Of a DNA stretch of 64,000 nt, positions 44,720-56,368 are shown one piece after another. Positions within the stretch are counted from its first letter, which is position 1, and every line of letters starts with the position of its first letter. The notes beneath the pieces were generated by a model, which was not told where the DNA came from, did not search any database, and was given only the letters and a program-made list of their open reading frames with translations. The translations under genes and the position numbers were made by a program. The stretch lies in assembly GCF_047948215.1 (NCBI RefSeq), contig NC_134460.1, forward strand, positions 130,440,824 through 130,504,823, in the 5' to 3' direction. The DNA is from Lycorma delicatula. Taxonomy: Eukaryota > Arthropoda > Insecta > Hemiptera > Fulgoridae.

Positions 44720-46470
44720 AAAAAATAGAAAAAAATTAAATGTATAATTTAGTAACATGCATGATGAACAGTAAATAATTGTTATTATTTTAATCTTTAA
44801 TGGCAATTTAATTGAGAAAGGTAATGTAATAAAATGACAAATGAATTTAATGAAACATTCAGTCATAAACTAATGCAAAATAATATCATACTTTCTTTTC
44901 CAATGTAAATAAACGTTGAATTATTTATTATAATGAAAATAAAATTAGATAGCATCATTTCATTATAATATACTTATTGCTTGCCCAAGATATAGCGTTT
45001 CATTTGCATGTCACTCTAAAAGAAGTCAATAAAAATTAGGAAAAAACTTTCTTAAAAAAATAATTAATTTAATTTTTATATTGTATATTTAGTCATAGTG
45101 CAGAAATTGATATTTTCTGTTTCAGTTATATCTAATAATTTGTATACATCAAATCAGAGTAAATAAATTGTTTTTGTTCTCTAATTTTAAATAATGTTTC
45201 TTATGATATTAATAAACTAAACTTTGAGGGTAATCTATTCATTTAAATGTTTGGAAATTAGTGGAAAATAAATGCATCTTAATTTTACATATATATGCAA
45301 TAATTACACAAAATTTTACAAAACCACAAATGCATTACAATCATTACGTTTGAATATTGAAATACAAGCAGATTAATGAAAAAATAAAAAATGATACAGT
45401 TCAATAATTTGTAGAAATCTGGAAATGGTGATGTAATGACCTCTTTGAACCTAGCTGTAGGAAAGCTGTACAACCAAGACAGGAAGTATAGACATGTCTT
45501 GAACTATTTTACAATCTTTGGCTTGAGAATGGAAAAAACTTTATTTTCCACTTCAGAACTCCTGAATCACTCAGACAACAGGGCTAACATATTATAAAAA
45601 AATGTGAAAAAATCTGCTGAAAAAAAATTATTTTGGTTTTAAATTATCTGAGCTACATGGTTCTAAGCTGAGTTAGATGAAAAATTTGAGCAGGTATTTT
45701 TTTCTTTATTACTATTGAAAATAGGAGGCATTGATTACATTACAGCAATTGTACATTAATTTAAAAAAAAATTTTAAAGAAACTGTGAATTCAGCTGTTA
45801 TATCACCTCACTGACAAGTTTACATTGCTTCAAGCTTCATCTTTCGCTTTAAGCACTATCCATACAAATAGAAATAGAAATGCCCCTATTGTTTCATTTA
45901 TCACTAAATTTCCTACTTCCTGGATAACTGAATTTGGCATTGTTATTTTTAGAGGGGAATCTAGGAAAGATAAATAAATATTATTTTGATTAGCAACCTT
46001 AGGAAGGGTTAAATTAAATAGAATTGAAAATAGGGACTTGAAGAGCTAACCCTTGAAACTTGGTACATATGTTTTACCTTAGAGAGTAAGCTACTGCTAC
46101 AAAGATGGTCCAAATGATCTAGATAAAAGTTCTTACTGATAGGCTAATTGTCAATTCTCCTGATAATCACATCCATTCATTTGTTTATTCTTTTAAACTC
46201 AAAATTTAACTAATAACTAACTGTTAGTAGTAACATTTTTAAAAATTCAATACATTTAATTAAGAAATTAAAATTGTAGAATATGAAACTATAACAAAAG
46301 TACTTATTAGACTAAAACATATGTTGAGCTTACAAAAACACCAAGTTGAACTTGCAATGCATGCTCAACTTATTGTCTGGTAATCAGGCAACTTAGTTGC
46401 TTGGTTGTAAAGACTGTATCACCACATAAGGTATTGATAGCAAATTCAGTTGGCATCAGAAACAAAAATT
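44720..46470. other. Upstream region of gene B and spacer
   Basis: Homology with the gene A upstream region continues to about 45930. No exon or RNA gene is seen. Frames at 44684-44866 and 45285-45473 are AT-rich and unsupported. Confidence 0.5.
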
Positions 46471-46957
46471 AGTTATAGTAAATATAAGGACGTGGTGTGA
46501 TATTTAAACTAATCTTGGTAATCTTGTTTGTATTTTCACAGAAATTTAAGTTTGAAGTATTTCACTGAAACATAAAGTATTCCCTGGAACATTGTGGTGA
46601 ATGAGGGGATGGAAAGCGGTTCCTTCCTCGCTTGTAATCTGCTGGAAGAAGGCCTAGTTAGTGTTTTTACCGAAGAGTCGCAGGGGTACCCAGGCTGAAG
46701 ATTTCTGGCCAATAATATAGGAAGATGGTTGAGCGAGTACTGGCGGATCGGATTGTCGCCGAGTTGGATGTTGGAGAGGGCATACACCCAAACCAGCTTC
46801 AGGTCAACCGGCTTCAGGAAAGGCCGGTTGACTGTACAGGTGATGCAACAAGTTATAGTAGTTATAGTAAATATAAGGACGTGGTGTGATACTGAAACTA
46901 ATCTTGGTAATCTTGTTTGTATTTTCACAGAAATTTAAGTTTGAAGTATTTCACTGA
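46471..46957. repeat. 98-bp direct repeat flanking an internal R1-like LINE fragment
   Basis: The 98-bp sequence at 46471-46568 recurs at 46860-46957 with two mismatches. Between the copies lies about 275 bp (46579-46853) matching 50203-50483 of the R1-like element to the right at roughly 90% or better. The fragment is internal to the RT (domains 1-2a) and lacks a 3' end and poly(A). A small filler repeat AGTTATAGT occurs at the right junction. Confidence 0.85.
46579..46853 (+). pseudogene. Internal R1-like reverse transcriptase fragment
   Basis: The plus strand contains the phrases GKMVERVLADRI and FRKGRLTVQ of RT domains 1-2a in several frames. It is closely related to 50203-50483 but with a 13-base deletion and a small substitution where the QYGFR codons should be. 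Confidence 0.7.
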
Positions 46958-46959
46958 GA

Positions 46960-48740
46960 GAATTAACTCTAATCCTATTATTTCTTAACATAATACTACA
47001 CAAATATTTTTTTATTTCTTCATTATTCTTGGCAATGTTTTACATATCATATCAACATTTTAAACTTGACACATTAAATCAAGTAAAATTAGATGAAATA
47101 CAGAAAAATAAAGTTATAAACTAACAAGTATTTTTATATTTTATAATTTTGACATATCCAAGTTCAATAAGTCTGAAGAGATAGGAGTTGTACCTATACT
47201 TTAAGTTGCTTAAAGGATGAGTAATAAAATAAATTTTTTTTACAGCTAATTTTCAAGTTGCATAAATTATGTAAAATATGACTAAGTTGAACTTGAAGAA
47301 CCTACAATTTCTTCTTTTATTTACGGTCAGTTGATCTACCAAACTGGCTCTGAAAGAATTTTAAAGGGATCCACAGATATAAAATAAATAAACAAGTATG
47401 GTTATAAAATTCCATTAGTGGAAAAATTCATTAATGAAAGAAAGTCAGTTGCAGTACCAATATGTGTTAAATACAAATTCAAAACAAATAAGCAACTGTA
47501 AGTGTGTCTATGTTTAACACACTACTGATATATATATATAAATATATCACATGCATTCTGCGCTTCACACACATTAATTGATAGTAACCTCTAGAGATTT
47601 AATGACTGGAGAAAAATTAATACTGTTAATTAAATTAAAATTATCTAACAACTAATTAAGAAATAAATAGCATAAATAGGTGCAACAGGAAATATTTCTT
47701 TAGAATTAAAAAGTTTATGGGTTATCCAGAAAATTGTCAGTTTAAAATTATAAGCATTCTCTCAGAATTATACTATCCCCATACATATAAAAGAATAGAT
47801 TTACATACAATTTTAAAACCAAGAACACATTATGCAGAATTACAATATAAAACAGCAATAGATTTTCTTAAAGCTGAACATATTTAGGTCAATGAGAATT
47901 TTTATTATTTACTATAAAGAATTGTGATCAAAAGATAAGATTTGCATGAACTAATATTTCTTTGTTATAGACCATTATCATTTAAATGTGTGCAAGTATT
48001 TAATTTTGGAGAAGTTCAAAGAGTCAATAAAAGGAGATTTCAGTTTTAATATTTTTAGCCAAATCGAGTGTTAATAAATTAACTATTACCTCATGGTTTA
48101 GCTGAGCTGAATACATTATGAAACCAATTAGAATTAAAATATATTATGCTAGAACTAAAATAAATTATACTACTTTCCTTAATAATATTTTCGGTAGATG
48201 AGTATAAATGTCATATTGGGAATCGCTTTAAATTTAATTAACAGAACGGATTTTTTTCATTATTGATAAAGGCTACCAAAGATGATACCATGACAAAGTC
48301 AAAAATTATTATTGGAAAAAGAATAATAATAATATAAATATTGATGAAAAATTTAATTGATTTCCTATTAAGCTATTTTTAAAGTAATCTCATTTTAGCC
48401 CTTGCCCTTTGACAGAAAGTTTAAAAATAAAAACAAGAAACTTGGGTCGCAAGAGAATTAAAGAATTCTAGCCCAAGAGATTATTGTGAAAAATGTCAAA
48501 GTTTACCTTTTATATTGCCTTTCTAAAATAAAAGATTCATCAACAAAACACAAAAAATTATGCTTGTAAATAAATATTTGGATATAAATGACTGTTGTAA
48601 TTAAGCAAATCTTGACAAGACTCATAAGCACATGAAGACAGATCATTTTATTCTAAATCCAGATACAGTGACTATCAATTCAGTTGCAAACAATTTGTTC
48701 ATTCAGTCTGCCTTTATTATATTTCATTACTCTAGTTCTC
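46960..48740. other. AT-rich spacer
   Basis: No gene or named repeat was found. A TA-rich microsatellite-like stretch of about 25 bp lies near 47530. Confidence 0.5.
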
Positions 48741-48745
48741 CCTCA

Positions 48746-49200
48746 GTGAGCAACAGTAGGACTGTAGTGGTTAAAGCTGCAGGCAGATCATTTGTGAACC
48801 TGCTTAGATCAATGAAGGCCGCTGTTACACAGGATGAGGCTGGGGATATCTTATCTTTGCAAAAGGGTAATCAGGAAGAGCTGCATGTTAGAGTAAAAGG
48901 TTTGCAGAATGTAGAACGCTTCACCTTGGTGTTAAGAGAGAGGGCTACAGACTTGCAAGTTGATCTCAAGTCTCACAGTGGAGGACAGGCAGTGGTCCAC
49001 ATCAAGGATGTGGGTGCAAATACCACAGAGCAACAGGTTAAAGAAGCTATCGCCTGTATCCTTGGTGATACTGGTGAGTTCTGTATTACATCGATGAGGC
49101 CCGCATATGGAAAGACAAAGAACATCACAGTGATCACTACCTACAGGGCAGCAAAGAAATTGGTTGACGAACGCATGTGTATAGAATGGGTTCTCTGCAG
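48746..49200 (+). pseudogene. R1-like ORF1 (gag-like) fragment fused to endonuclease
   Basis: The open segment reads RTVVVKAAGRSFVNLLRSMK, then GDILSLQKGNQEELHVRVKG and, later, VHIKDVGANTTEQQVKEAI. This is the core RNA-binding part of R1-type ORF1. The usual two or three zinc knuckles should follow but are missing; instead the reading frame leads into endonuclease sequence after 49180. Confidence 0.7.
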
Positions 49201-49560
49201 GGCCTGGTGATGGGTGTTTATATATCGCCCAATTGCGAGCTTGTTGATTACGATGTATTCATGAGTCAGCTGCAGGATGTGACTGTCAGAGCCACTAGGA
49301 AGATTATAGTGATGGTGATTTCAATTGTAAGGCCATTGAAGCTGGAAGTTTGCATACTAATTGACGGGGTCAAATTCTGATGGATATGATGCAGCTAACG
49401 GTACTCTATTGCGTCAATGATGGAACGCCGACATATGAGGCTCGGGGTCACTGCTTGGTACTGGACCTTTCATTGTTGGATGCAGGCTGAAATCAGGATC
49501 TACGTGCCTGTCGAGTCTTGGATGATGAAACAGCAAGTGACCATTTAGCGACGCTCCTGG
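49200..49560 (+). pseudogene. R1-like endonuclease domain, broken
   Basis: GVYISPNCELVDYDVF is followed, after a frame change, by DGDFNCKAIEAGSLHTN (catalytic Asp and Asn), VNDGTPTYEARG and DDETASDHLATLLEL (catalytic SDH). The motifs are in different frames. Confidence 0.7.
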
Positions 49561-50039
49561 AGCTTAGGGACCCCTTGTTTCGGGTCAGGGAGCGGCTGGT
49601 GCCTTACGAGCGGGTCCCGGCGACAGATGTGGTCTTGAATGTGGCAGCAAAGGTTAGAAACGGACTCCGATTATCACCGAAGGTTCTTTAGGATGAGATA
49701 CGTCGTGAGATGTCTGCCTTCCCGGTTCACCATAAGGGACTCAGGCCCGCCTACTGGTGAACGCCACATGTCGCGCGCGGCTTCGCCGTGAGTTACAACG
49801 ACTGAGAAAAATCAAGCACAGTCCAACGTGGCACCCAGCCGGGTTATGAGATGACCGCTCAGCAATATATGAACTGCAGGAGGACTCTTAAGTTCGAGAT
49901 TAAACAAGTGAAGCGGCATAAGTGAGTGCGGACCTGGACAGGGATCCCTGGAGTTAGGCGTATCGCATAGTCACCAAGAGGTTTGGGAGACGCCTGCCTG
50001 CCCTGACGGACGAGATAGCCTGGAGAGAGGTGGCGAGAC

Positions 50040-50960
50040 GTTTCCCCTGTGATGAACAGGAGACGATCGGGCCCTGTGAGTTTGAGAGAAGACGCCTTAC
50101 GCACGGGGAGGTCTCGTCGGCGGTTAATATGCTGCGGGACAACAACAAGGGTCCAGGTCCTGATGATGTGCTGACCCGGGTCCTCAAGACCCTGATGCAA
50201 CAGATTCCCTGAAACATTGTGGTGAATGAGGGGATGGAAAGCGGTTCCTTCCTCGCTCGTAATCTGCTGGAAGAAGGCCTAGTTAGTGTATTTACCGAAG
50301 AGTCGCAGGGGTATCCAGGCTGAAGATTACCGGCCAATAAGCCTGATCAGTAATATAGGGAAGATGGTTGAGCGAGTACTGGTGGATCGTATTGTCACCG
50401 AGTTGGGTGTTGGAGAGGGCATACACACAAACCAGTACGGCTTCAGGAAAGGCCGGTTGACTGTACAGGCGATGCAACAAGTGATAGATTTGGCTGCAAC
50501 AGTCAGACAGGCGACGTGGCGGACTCGGCAGATGCCAATGTTGATTCTAGTAGATGTTCGGAATGCATTCGGATCCGTCCCATGAAATGCAATCATGGCG
50601 GCTTTGACTGAGAAAGACATCAGTAGGTATCTTCAACAACAGATAAAGGAATACTTGCGAGACAGGTTTGTGACCGCCGAAAGCGAGTGTCTGAGGTTTC
50701 AGATGCGTGGGGGGGTCTCGCAGGTGTTAGTCCTGGGGCTCCTCCTTTGGAATACCTTTTATGATGGTGTCCTTCCTTCGTCTGCCAGAGGGTACGAAAA
50801 CTATTGCCTACGCGGACGATCTGGCTCTGCTGGTCAGCGGGAAAACAGAGAGCTGCAGGAGAAAGGCAATGAGACACTGGCGGTGATTGACACTTGGATG
50901 AAAGACATGGCCTCACTATTGCGCCCGAGAAGAGTGAATTTATCATTCTGACAGTAGAAG
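50040..50960 (+). pseudogene. R1-like reverse transcriptase, broken
   Basis: NNKGPGPDDVLTRVLKT opens the domain. AEDYRPISLISNIGKMVERV and NQYGFRKGRLTVQ give domains 1 and 2a, and LILVDVRNAFGSV is domain A with its Asp. RGGVSQVLVLGLLLWN is domain B, where the usual Q-G is altered, and TIAYADDLALLVSG in a shifted frame is domain C with both aspartates. A stop after the first open part (50585) and frameshifts inactivate it. Confidence 0.75.
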
Positions 50961-51059
50961 AAGAATTGGCCATATTGCCTTAAGGATAGGCGAGTACTGT
51001 TTGCAATCTCGGACTACCGTCAAATACCTAGGTGTTACCATCGATAATTGGTTTGCTTG

Positions 51060-51335
51060 GGAGCCTGGTCTCTGGCCCCCCAAGAGCAGGGCAGACAAAA
51101 TTCAGGTGTTCATTTGACTGGACCTCCCCGCAGACGCACAGCTCATCAGCTGCCAGTCGGAACCAAAACAGATATTGATTCAAATTAACATAGTTGGTGA
51201 GGACCTGGGCACCCGTTGCCCTTAAAAACTAACTGGAGGCATACCATCCCCCCAGATCCCGTACAAATTTGTACAAGGATCTTCCCTTAGTCGTGGTGTC
51301 CCATTCCAGCTGCCATGCTTCAATCGCGAGGCTAT
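51060..51335 (-). repeat. Inverted R1-like fragment inserted in the R1-like element
   Basis: The minus strand matches the post-RT region of the element at 29.2-29.5 kb (GATGAGCTGTGCGTCTGCGG, and TGCTCTTGGGGGGCCAGAG), including the Asp-Glu-Leu-Cys zinc motif. It interrupts the plus-strand element exactly between YLGVTIDNWFAW (ending about 51058) and YVLDICDKAEKTLLPL (starting about 51365), which are adjacent in intact relatives. No poly(A) or target duplication is visible at its ends. Confidence 0.65.
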
Positions 51336-51339
51336 TCAC

Positions 51340-52110
51340 CATCTATAAGGCGATCGGTTTAGCAAATATGTCCTAGATATTTGTGATAAGGCGGAGAAAA
51401 CCCTGTTACCTTTGAGACGCCCGTACCTTTGTTACGCCCTCGCAAGTTGCTCCGAAGGCATCTAAGGGCATGTGATTATGGTGGTCATGATTTCCTCCCT
51501 GTTATACGCGGCACCGTTGTGGGGAGCGGCAGTGGAACGACGGAAAAATCTTCAGCGACTATAAAGCATTGATCGTATGGCTTTGTTGTTGTGGTCTCGG
51601 CCTATACGACCGTTTCCTGTGAGGCGGTGTATGTACTGGCATCCGTCCCCTCAGTGGACTGTTAATACGAGAGCGGATAGAAAGACATGGTGCTACAGAC
51701 GAGCACAGGTGACGGCGAACACGCTGCACATTTGGTGTGTCAGGTGGAGGACTGGAGAAAAGGCAGCGTGGACGAGGAGGGTAATCCCAAATCTAGGGAC
51801 ATGATGCAATAGGCAGTATTGCAAGGTTACTTTTTGTACTGCGCAAATCCTGTCCGGACACAGCTGCTTTGATGAAAGCAGCCGTCGTCCGCTTTCATCG
51901 TTATGGTCGTAAGGAATCACCGGTGTACATTTACTCTTATGCAGAGGACTTATGTTGAGCATAAGGTGTTTCATTGTCCGAAGTATCGAGCTACCGAGCC
52001 AGAGCGAGTATTGCTGGACTAGCATCGAAAGACCTTGTGGCTCACTTGATAATCTCGGAGCTCGTTTATAACTGGAGTGTGGTGGAGGTGTTTGCCCCCA
52101 GAGGAGTAGG
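51340..52110 (+). pseudogene. R1-like ORF2 C-terminal domain, broken
   Basis: Visible parts are SLLYAAPLWGAAVERRKNLQ, a SIDRMALLL segment, WTRRVIPNLGT, ILSGHSCF and, by frameshift, EHKVFHCPKY (His/Cys motif). The open frame ends near VFAPRGVGERKK at about 52120, just before the A-rich tail. Confidence 0.6.
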
Positions 52111-52143
52111 GGAGAGGAAAAAAATATATATAAAACTGCCGTA

Positions 52144-53275
52144 GTGAGAGTCGGGGACCGGTTGATGGATTCTATGGAAAAGTTGTTTGATATCTGTATG
52201 GGCGATAGAACGCAAATTAAACAGCTTCGCATTATGATTCAGTTGGCTAAAGAGCAGGCTGTGGGGATGGTCGCTGCCCTAGAGAATGCGATGACTGATG
52301 ACGGGAATCGTCTGGACAAGGAGACCCAGACCTCTGCGATCGACCAGGATAAGGTCTTGCGGGTCCTGAATTCTGGGGATACTGACAATCTCAAGGAAGT
52401 TATTGGTACAAGTTGGGAAAAGGAGGCATATTCTGCGGTAGAAGAAGTGCTTCCCTGAGGTTGGCAGTGAGAGGTGCCGCGTTTACCTCCTTAATAAGGG
52501 CCTGGGTAAGGGGACCGCATATGTTCGTTCAATTTGTGATGGTGCCCAAGGGGTTCGTAGGAGTTTGGATCTCCCCGGTGAATTGTTGCTGTGGGAGACA
52601 CTCCTTACTGAAGTTTCTGTCTGAAGGTGATGAGGATTAGTCCCTGAACTCTATTTACGTCGTAGTGGTGGACGACAATGACGAAGATCTCGCCAGAAAC
52701 GTGATCTGGGCGCTCAACTAAATCCCGCCGAACAACATCGCTGGAGCGCGTTTTCACAAGCTTTTGGAGTTTTGGACGAGGAGGGAAGATCGGCCTGCAG
52801 AGGCTGGTAAGTTGCTTTTGTACACGGTTGATGTCAAGTCCTCTAAGGTGGTGGTGACCCGTGGCCCCAAATCAGTAATCGTGACGTTTAGTAAACCCGG
52901 GACGAGTTATGCGGGCCTGCTTAAACAGGTAAAGGTGGCATTGTGGACGACTTGCCGGATGACATTCTATTCGTCAGGAAGGGTCGACCCTTCCGGGCGT
53001 TGGTCACAAGAGAGTGTAGTGCCACGGGCCTGATGGATCTCGCCTATGCTATAATTGTGGTAGTGTCTGTCACTAGGTCAGCGGGTACAAGGAACCGCGG
53101 TTCTGTCTATACTGTGGGAGCACGGAGCATCGCACGGGCTGGTTTGTGTGTAAGTGGTCGGCGCTTCACGGAACCTCCGTGCCCAATGACACGGAAGTTC
53201 CGTCGTATGCGGAGCACCGAAGGAGGGGCATGCAACGTAGGGACGATTGGACAGCCCCAGTTACGAGGGCCGGCA
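52144..53275 (+). pseudogene. R1-like ORF1 (gag-like) with zinc knuckles, frameshifted
   Basis: ORF1p binds the element RNA. The first frame (52144-52458) is charged and heptad-like (DSMEKLFDICMGDRTQIKQL), suggesting a coiled coil. A middle frame (52764 on) gives SKVVVTRGPKSVIVTFSKPG. In a third frame the knuckles read CYNCGSVCH with a decayed second half, and CLYCGSTEHRTGWFVC (C-x2-C-x4-H-x6-C). At least three frameshifts or stops are needed to connect them. Confidence 0.65.
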
Positions 53276-53384
53276 TGCTGAGGTGTGCCGGTTCCAAGAA
53301 CAGCTGGGGACTCCAAATGTGGGTTAGGAGAATCTACGGTGGCTGTAAACAGGAACCGATGTCATCTGGCGGGAGTCAAAACTA

Positions 53385-53482
53385 TAGTCCCAGTGGGAAT
53401 CCCCTAGAGGTTCCCCTTTATAGGCGAAGGCAACTGAAGACCGTAGTCCTGATGGGGAATCCCTTTGAGGTTTCCCATTAGA
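53385..53482. repeat. Imperfect tandem duplication in the R1-like 3' UTR
   Basis: A unit of about 46-60 bp built on TAGTCC...GGGAATCCC, GAGGTT.CCC and TAGAGGC or TATAGGC occurs twice (about 53385-53425 and 53443-53485). Confidence 0.65.
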
Positions 53483-53669
53483 GGCAGGGCAGAGTTAAAA
53501 CTGAGACCAGGCTTCTGGGGAGCAAAGAAAAGATCTTATTGGCAGGCCGACCTGTCATGCTGGATGTAAAGCCGGCAGATGGAAAGGCCCATTAGAGTAA
53601 AGGACACTCCTGTGGGCTAAGTTATACTTAATCATGTGTTCAGCCCAGGAGAGAGGGAAAAAATATATA

Positions 53670-54787
53670 TATATATAAAATTACACAAATGCAGCCTATG
53701 GCAAGTAGAAAAGTAGTTCCATTTAGGATTGGAGAGATTCCCATTATCATTGGAGAGATCAGCCCATTATAATTAAAATGGGGTGCTACCTATAACAGGC
53801 AGGATGCATATCTATGATCAGATATGCAAAATCTGCTTGTAGCTTGTCAATCCAGCATATACTTCTCATGTCAACATTTGTGAGAATAGGTACAAGAATT
53901 TTTCAGTTTAACACAAAATACTCCTTAAAAGAGTACTACAGTAATTAATCTCAAATCTCAATACCCATTTAACTTCAATACCTGGAGACATTGGGAGTTA
54001 AATTACAAAATGACCTGGGTAGATTGAGATCCTAGTTTAATTCTAATTGCTTGATTCTCAGTTCCAAGAATAAATTTATTATTTTTATCATAGTAAGGCA
54101 GTCAAACTTTAGATATTATATTATCATAGATATCATACCTGTGTTGAGAATAGTATTGAATTTTGTAATAATTGTATAATGATAGAGCAGGTTGAAAAAA
54201 TAAAATATTTTGTGGTAATCGCTAACCAAACATACACTGGATAGACCATATTAATAAACTAATAACTGAATAGGGTAAAGGCTTAATAAAGTTCTACCTT
54301 CTATATACTTACTCTCTTAAGTCTATTCTGAAATGTATTTATTTCATAAATTAATTTATTGGTCCAATCTAGGTTACAATATGGAATTTCTTGTTTGGAT
54401 GGTTCTTATAAAACTAATATTAAACCACAAGTATCATACAAAAAGGCTTATTCATTCAATAACTAATAAGCAGCACTTAAGAGAATACACTCCCTACACA
54501 TTACTTCTTAGACTTTATCTACTTATAATTTTAAACATTTTTTTTTATTATTAAAAACAGAAATTAACAATAATGGAAAAATCGGTGTAAGAAGACCAAA
54601 TTAAAGTTCAGCTCATAATAAATGATCAGACAATCAGTAAGCATGTATTGTACAATTAATTATTTTTAATTAATTATAAGTTGACAATTACAAAATAATA
54701 ACTTTTAGTTGTTATTGTTTAGCTAATAGTTCATAGAGTGTGTCTGTGCCACTTTTCACTTGCCTTGATATGATAGTGTTATTGTGG
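53670..54787. other. AT-rich spacer
   Basis: Nothing recognised. The 54333-54554 frame is AT-rich with no motif. Confidence 0.5.
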
Positions 54788-54795
54788 GTCTAGAA

Positions 54796-55218
54796 CAGAG
54801 GTTCCCAAACTTATTTTTCTTATAGACCACTTTCAAAATTTTGCTGGTTCCGGTGGATCCCCTGCAGCTACATTTCTACCATATTTCCAATCGACGGAAA
54901 GTGTGAAGATTAGATCCAACAATGAAAATTTGCATTACGGCAGAGTTCCTTGAACTAACAGCTTCTGAAAAAAAAGTGAATATGGAATATGCAAGTTTTT
55001 ACAAGTAACAGTCGCTGAGCTTTTCAAAACATTATCTGCCTAGATTGATATGCAAAGTCAAGCCAACATTTTAGTTCTTCACTATCGAAACCAGATGAAT
55101 TTTCGTGGACCCCCGCTTACGAATTGTGAACCCCCATTTTTTGTCACGCCAACATAGACCCCCATCGAGTCTCCCATGGACCCCTGGGGGTCCACCGGGA
55201 CCACTTTGGGAATCAATG
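54796..55218. mobile_element. hAT-like MITE with perfect 8-bp target duplication
   Basis: The flanking octamer GTCTAGAA is identical at 54788-54795 and 55219-55226. The left end starts CAGAGGTTCCCAAACT and the right end, inward on the minus strand, starts CATTGATTCCCAAAGT (12 of 16 identical). CAG-G-G-T-T-C-C-C-A-A-A-C ends are typical of hAT elements. At 423 bp with no transposase it is non-autonomous. The minus-strand frame at 55351-55082 is incidental. Confidence 0.85.
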
Positions 55219-55229
55219 GTCTAGAATAA

Positions 55230-56368
55230 GTGATAGTAAGTTTATTCTTTTGTATTCTTTTTATTTTAGTTTCATGCAAAATGAGTGAACTTAAATCCAT
55301 GATGACCGTCAATAGTTTTTGTTTTCTATCCTTTGACTCATTGCATACCATTTGGATTAGTTAAAGTTAGAGAGAGCTGTATTTGACAAACCAGAGACTA
55401 CAAATTTCCTATGACTCATCTGCTGGGCTGGTAAATTAATTATATGCCTTTAAGATGCTGTTTATTTATTTTTTATTTTTTTTTAGCATACCATTTTGTT
55501 TATACTTTTCAATCTTTATATGTAACTCAAATTCAGAAAATTTATGGTACTTAGTATATTCTAATTTGGTAATTTTGATTATTATACTATATTCTTGTAT
55601 TCTGATTATATTACTGTACTAAATACAGTACAGTAATTTATCTAAAATGAACTTCACTATTAGGTAATCACAGATAAATTTTATTATAGAATATTTACAA
55701 ATGTTTACATTACATATCAGTAGTTACATGAAATTATTAGACAATAGCAACAATAAATTATAGAGAATTTTAATAACTATTTTATTAGTAAAGCTAATAA
55801 TAAACAAATTATTATATTAATAAATATAATTCATTATAATTTGTTTTTCTGAAATTAATTTTTTTATATTATTAATATTGGAAAAGTAATCATTTTATTT
55901 ATCATGAAATGTATGAAATGATGCAATTGGATTTTAATTTTGTCATGTTTGATAATAATTCCATATTACAATTTATTTACTGTGAAATTAATAAAGAACG
56001 TGTTTACTAAATAAGTACCTCATTATTCATTGTGTCAGTTATGACTGAATGTTTCATTAACTTTACATGTCATTTTACTGACTTTTACATTGCTTTTATC
56101 AGGTAATTAATTAAAAAAAAAACCAAAATATAAATAATAAATTAAAAACTAACCAATATGTTATTACCAATAATAAAATAACCTTTTTATTTTCATTTTA
56201 TATTTCTCTTTGTAATAAAAAAAAGATTAATGCTGACAGTTTGCTTATTATGATTTGTTCAAGTGTGACAATTTTTTTCATTTTAGTCATAGTAAGCTTT
56301 AACAATTTCCAGTATTATTTTATGCATATCTTATAAAAACTCATTTTATAATTTTTCAAATTATGATT
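55230..56368. other. AT-rich spacer; unit C begins at about 55850
   Basis: No gene. From about 55850 short blocks match, on the opposite strand, the region upstream of genes A and B: ATCATGAAATG..TGAAATGATGC near 55900, and GACTGAATGTTTCATTAA near 56042. Confidence 0.5.

Larger units (their letters stand above)
36670..45950. repeat. Segmental duplication unit B
   Basis: Collinear with 8180-22870 (anchors given there). It contains gene B. Unit-specific insertions are a minus-strand SINE (39692-39872), a hairpin cluster (39885-40054), and a block of about 2.1 kb (41085-43200) holding a Penelope-like element and a SINE. Shared anchors mean the common ancestor was roughly 9 kb long. Confidence 0.8.
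48740..52135 (+). mobile_element. R1-like LINE with ORF1 fragment, endonuclease, RT and C-terminal domain
   Basis: Domain order on the plus strand: ORF1 C-terminal core (48746-49190), endonuclease (49200-49540), linker, RT (50040-50960), an inverted foreign insert (51060-51335), a resumed post-RT domain (51340-52110) and an A/TA-rich tail (about 52115-52135). ORF1 runs directly into the endonuclease without CCHC knuckles, so a deletion joined them. It shares the CAGAGGAGTAGGGGAG-type end with the elements ending at 53665 and 61190. It is not in rDNA. Several frameshifts and stops. Confidence 0.75.
52136..53665 (+). mobile_element. R1-like ORF1-only unit (no endonuclease or RT) with 3' UTR
   Basis: Directly after the tail of the preceding element a new unit starts: a coiled-coil-like N-terminus (52144-52458), an ORF1 core (52764-53033), CCHC knuckles (about 53030-53150), then a 3' UTR from about 53280 to 53665 ending GGACACTCCTG, a TGTTCAGCCCAGGAG segment and a TA-rich tail. 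ORF2 is wholly absent. It is either a deletion derivative or an ORF1-only (HAL1-like) non-autonomous element. Confidence 0.6.
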
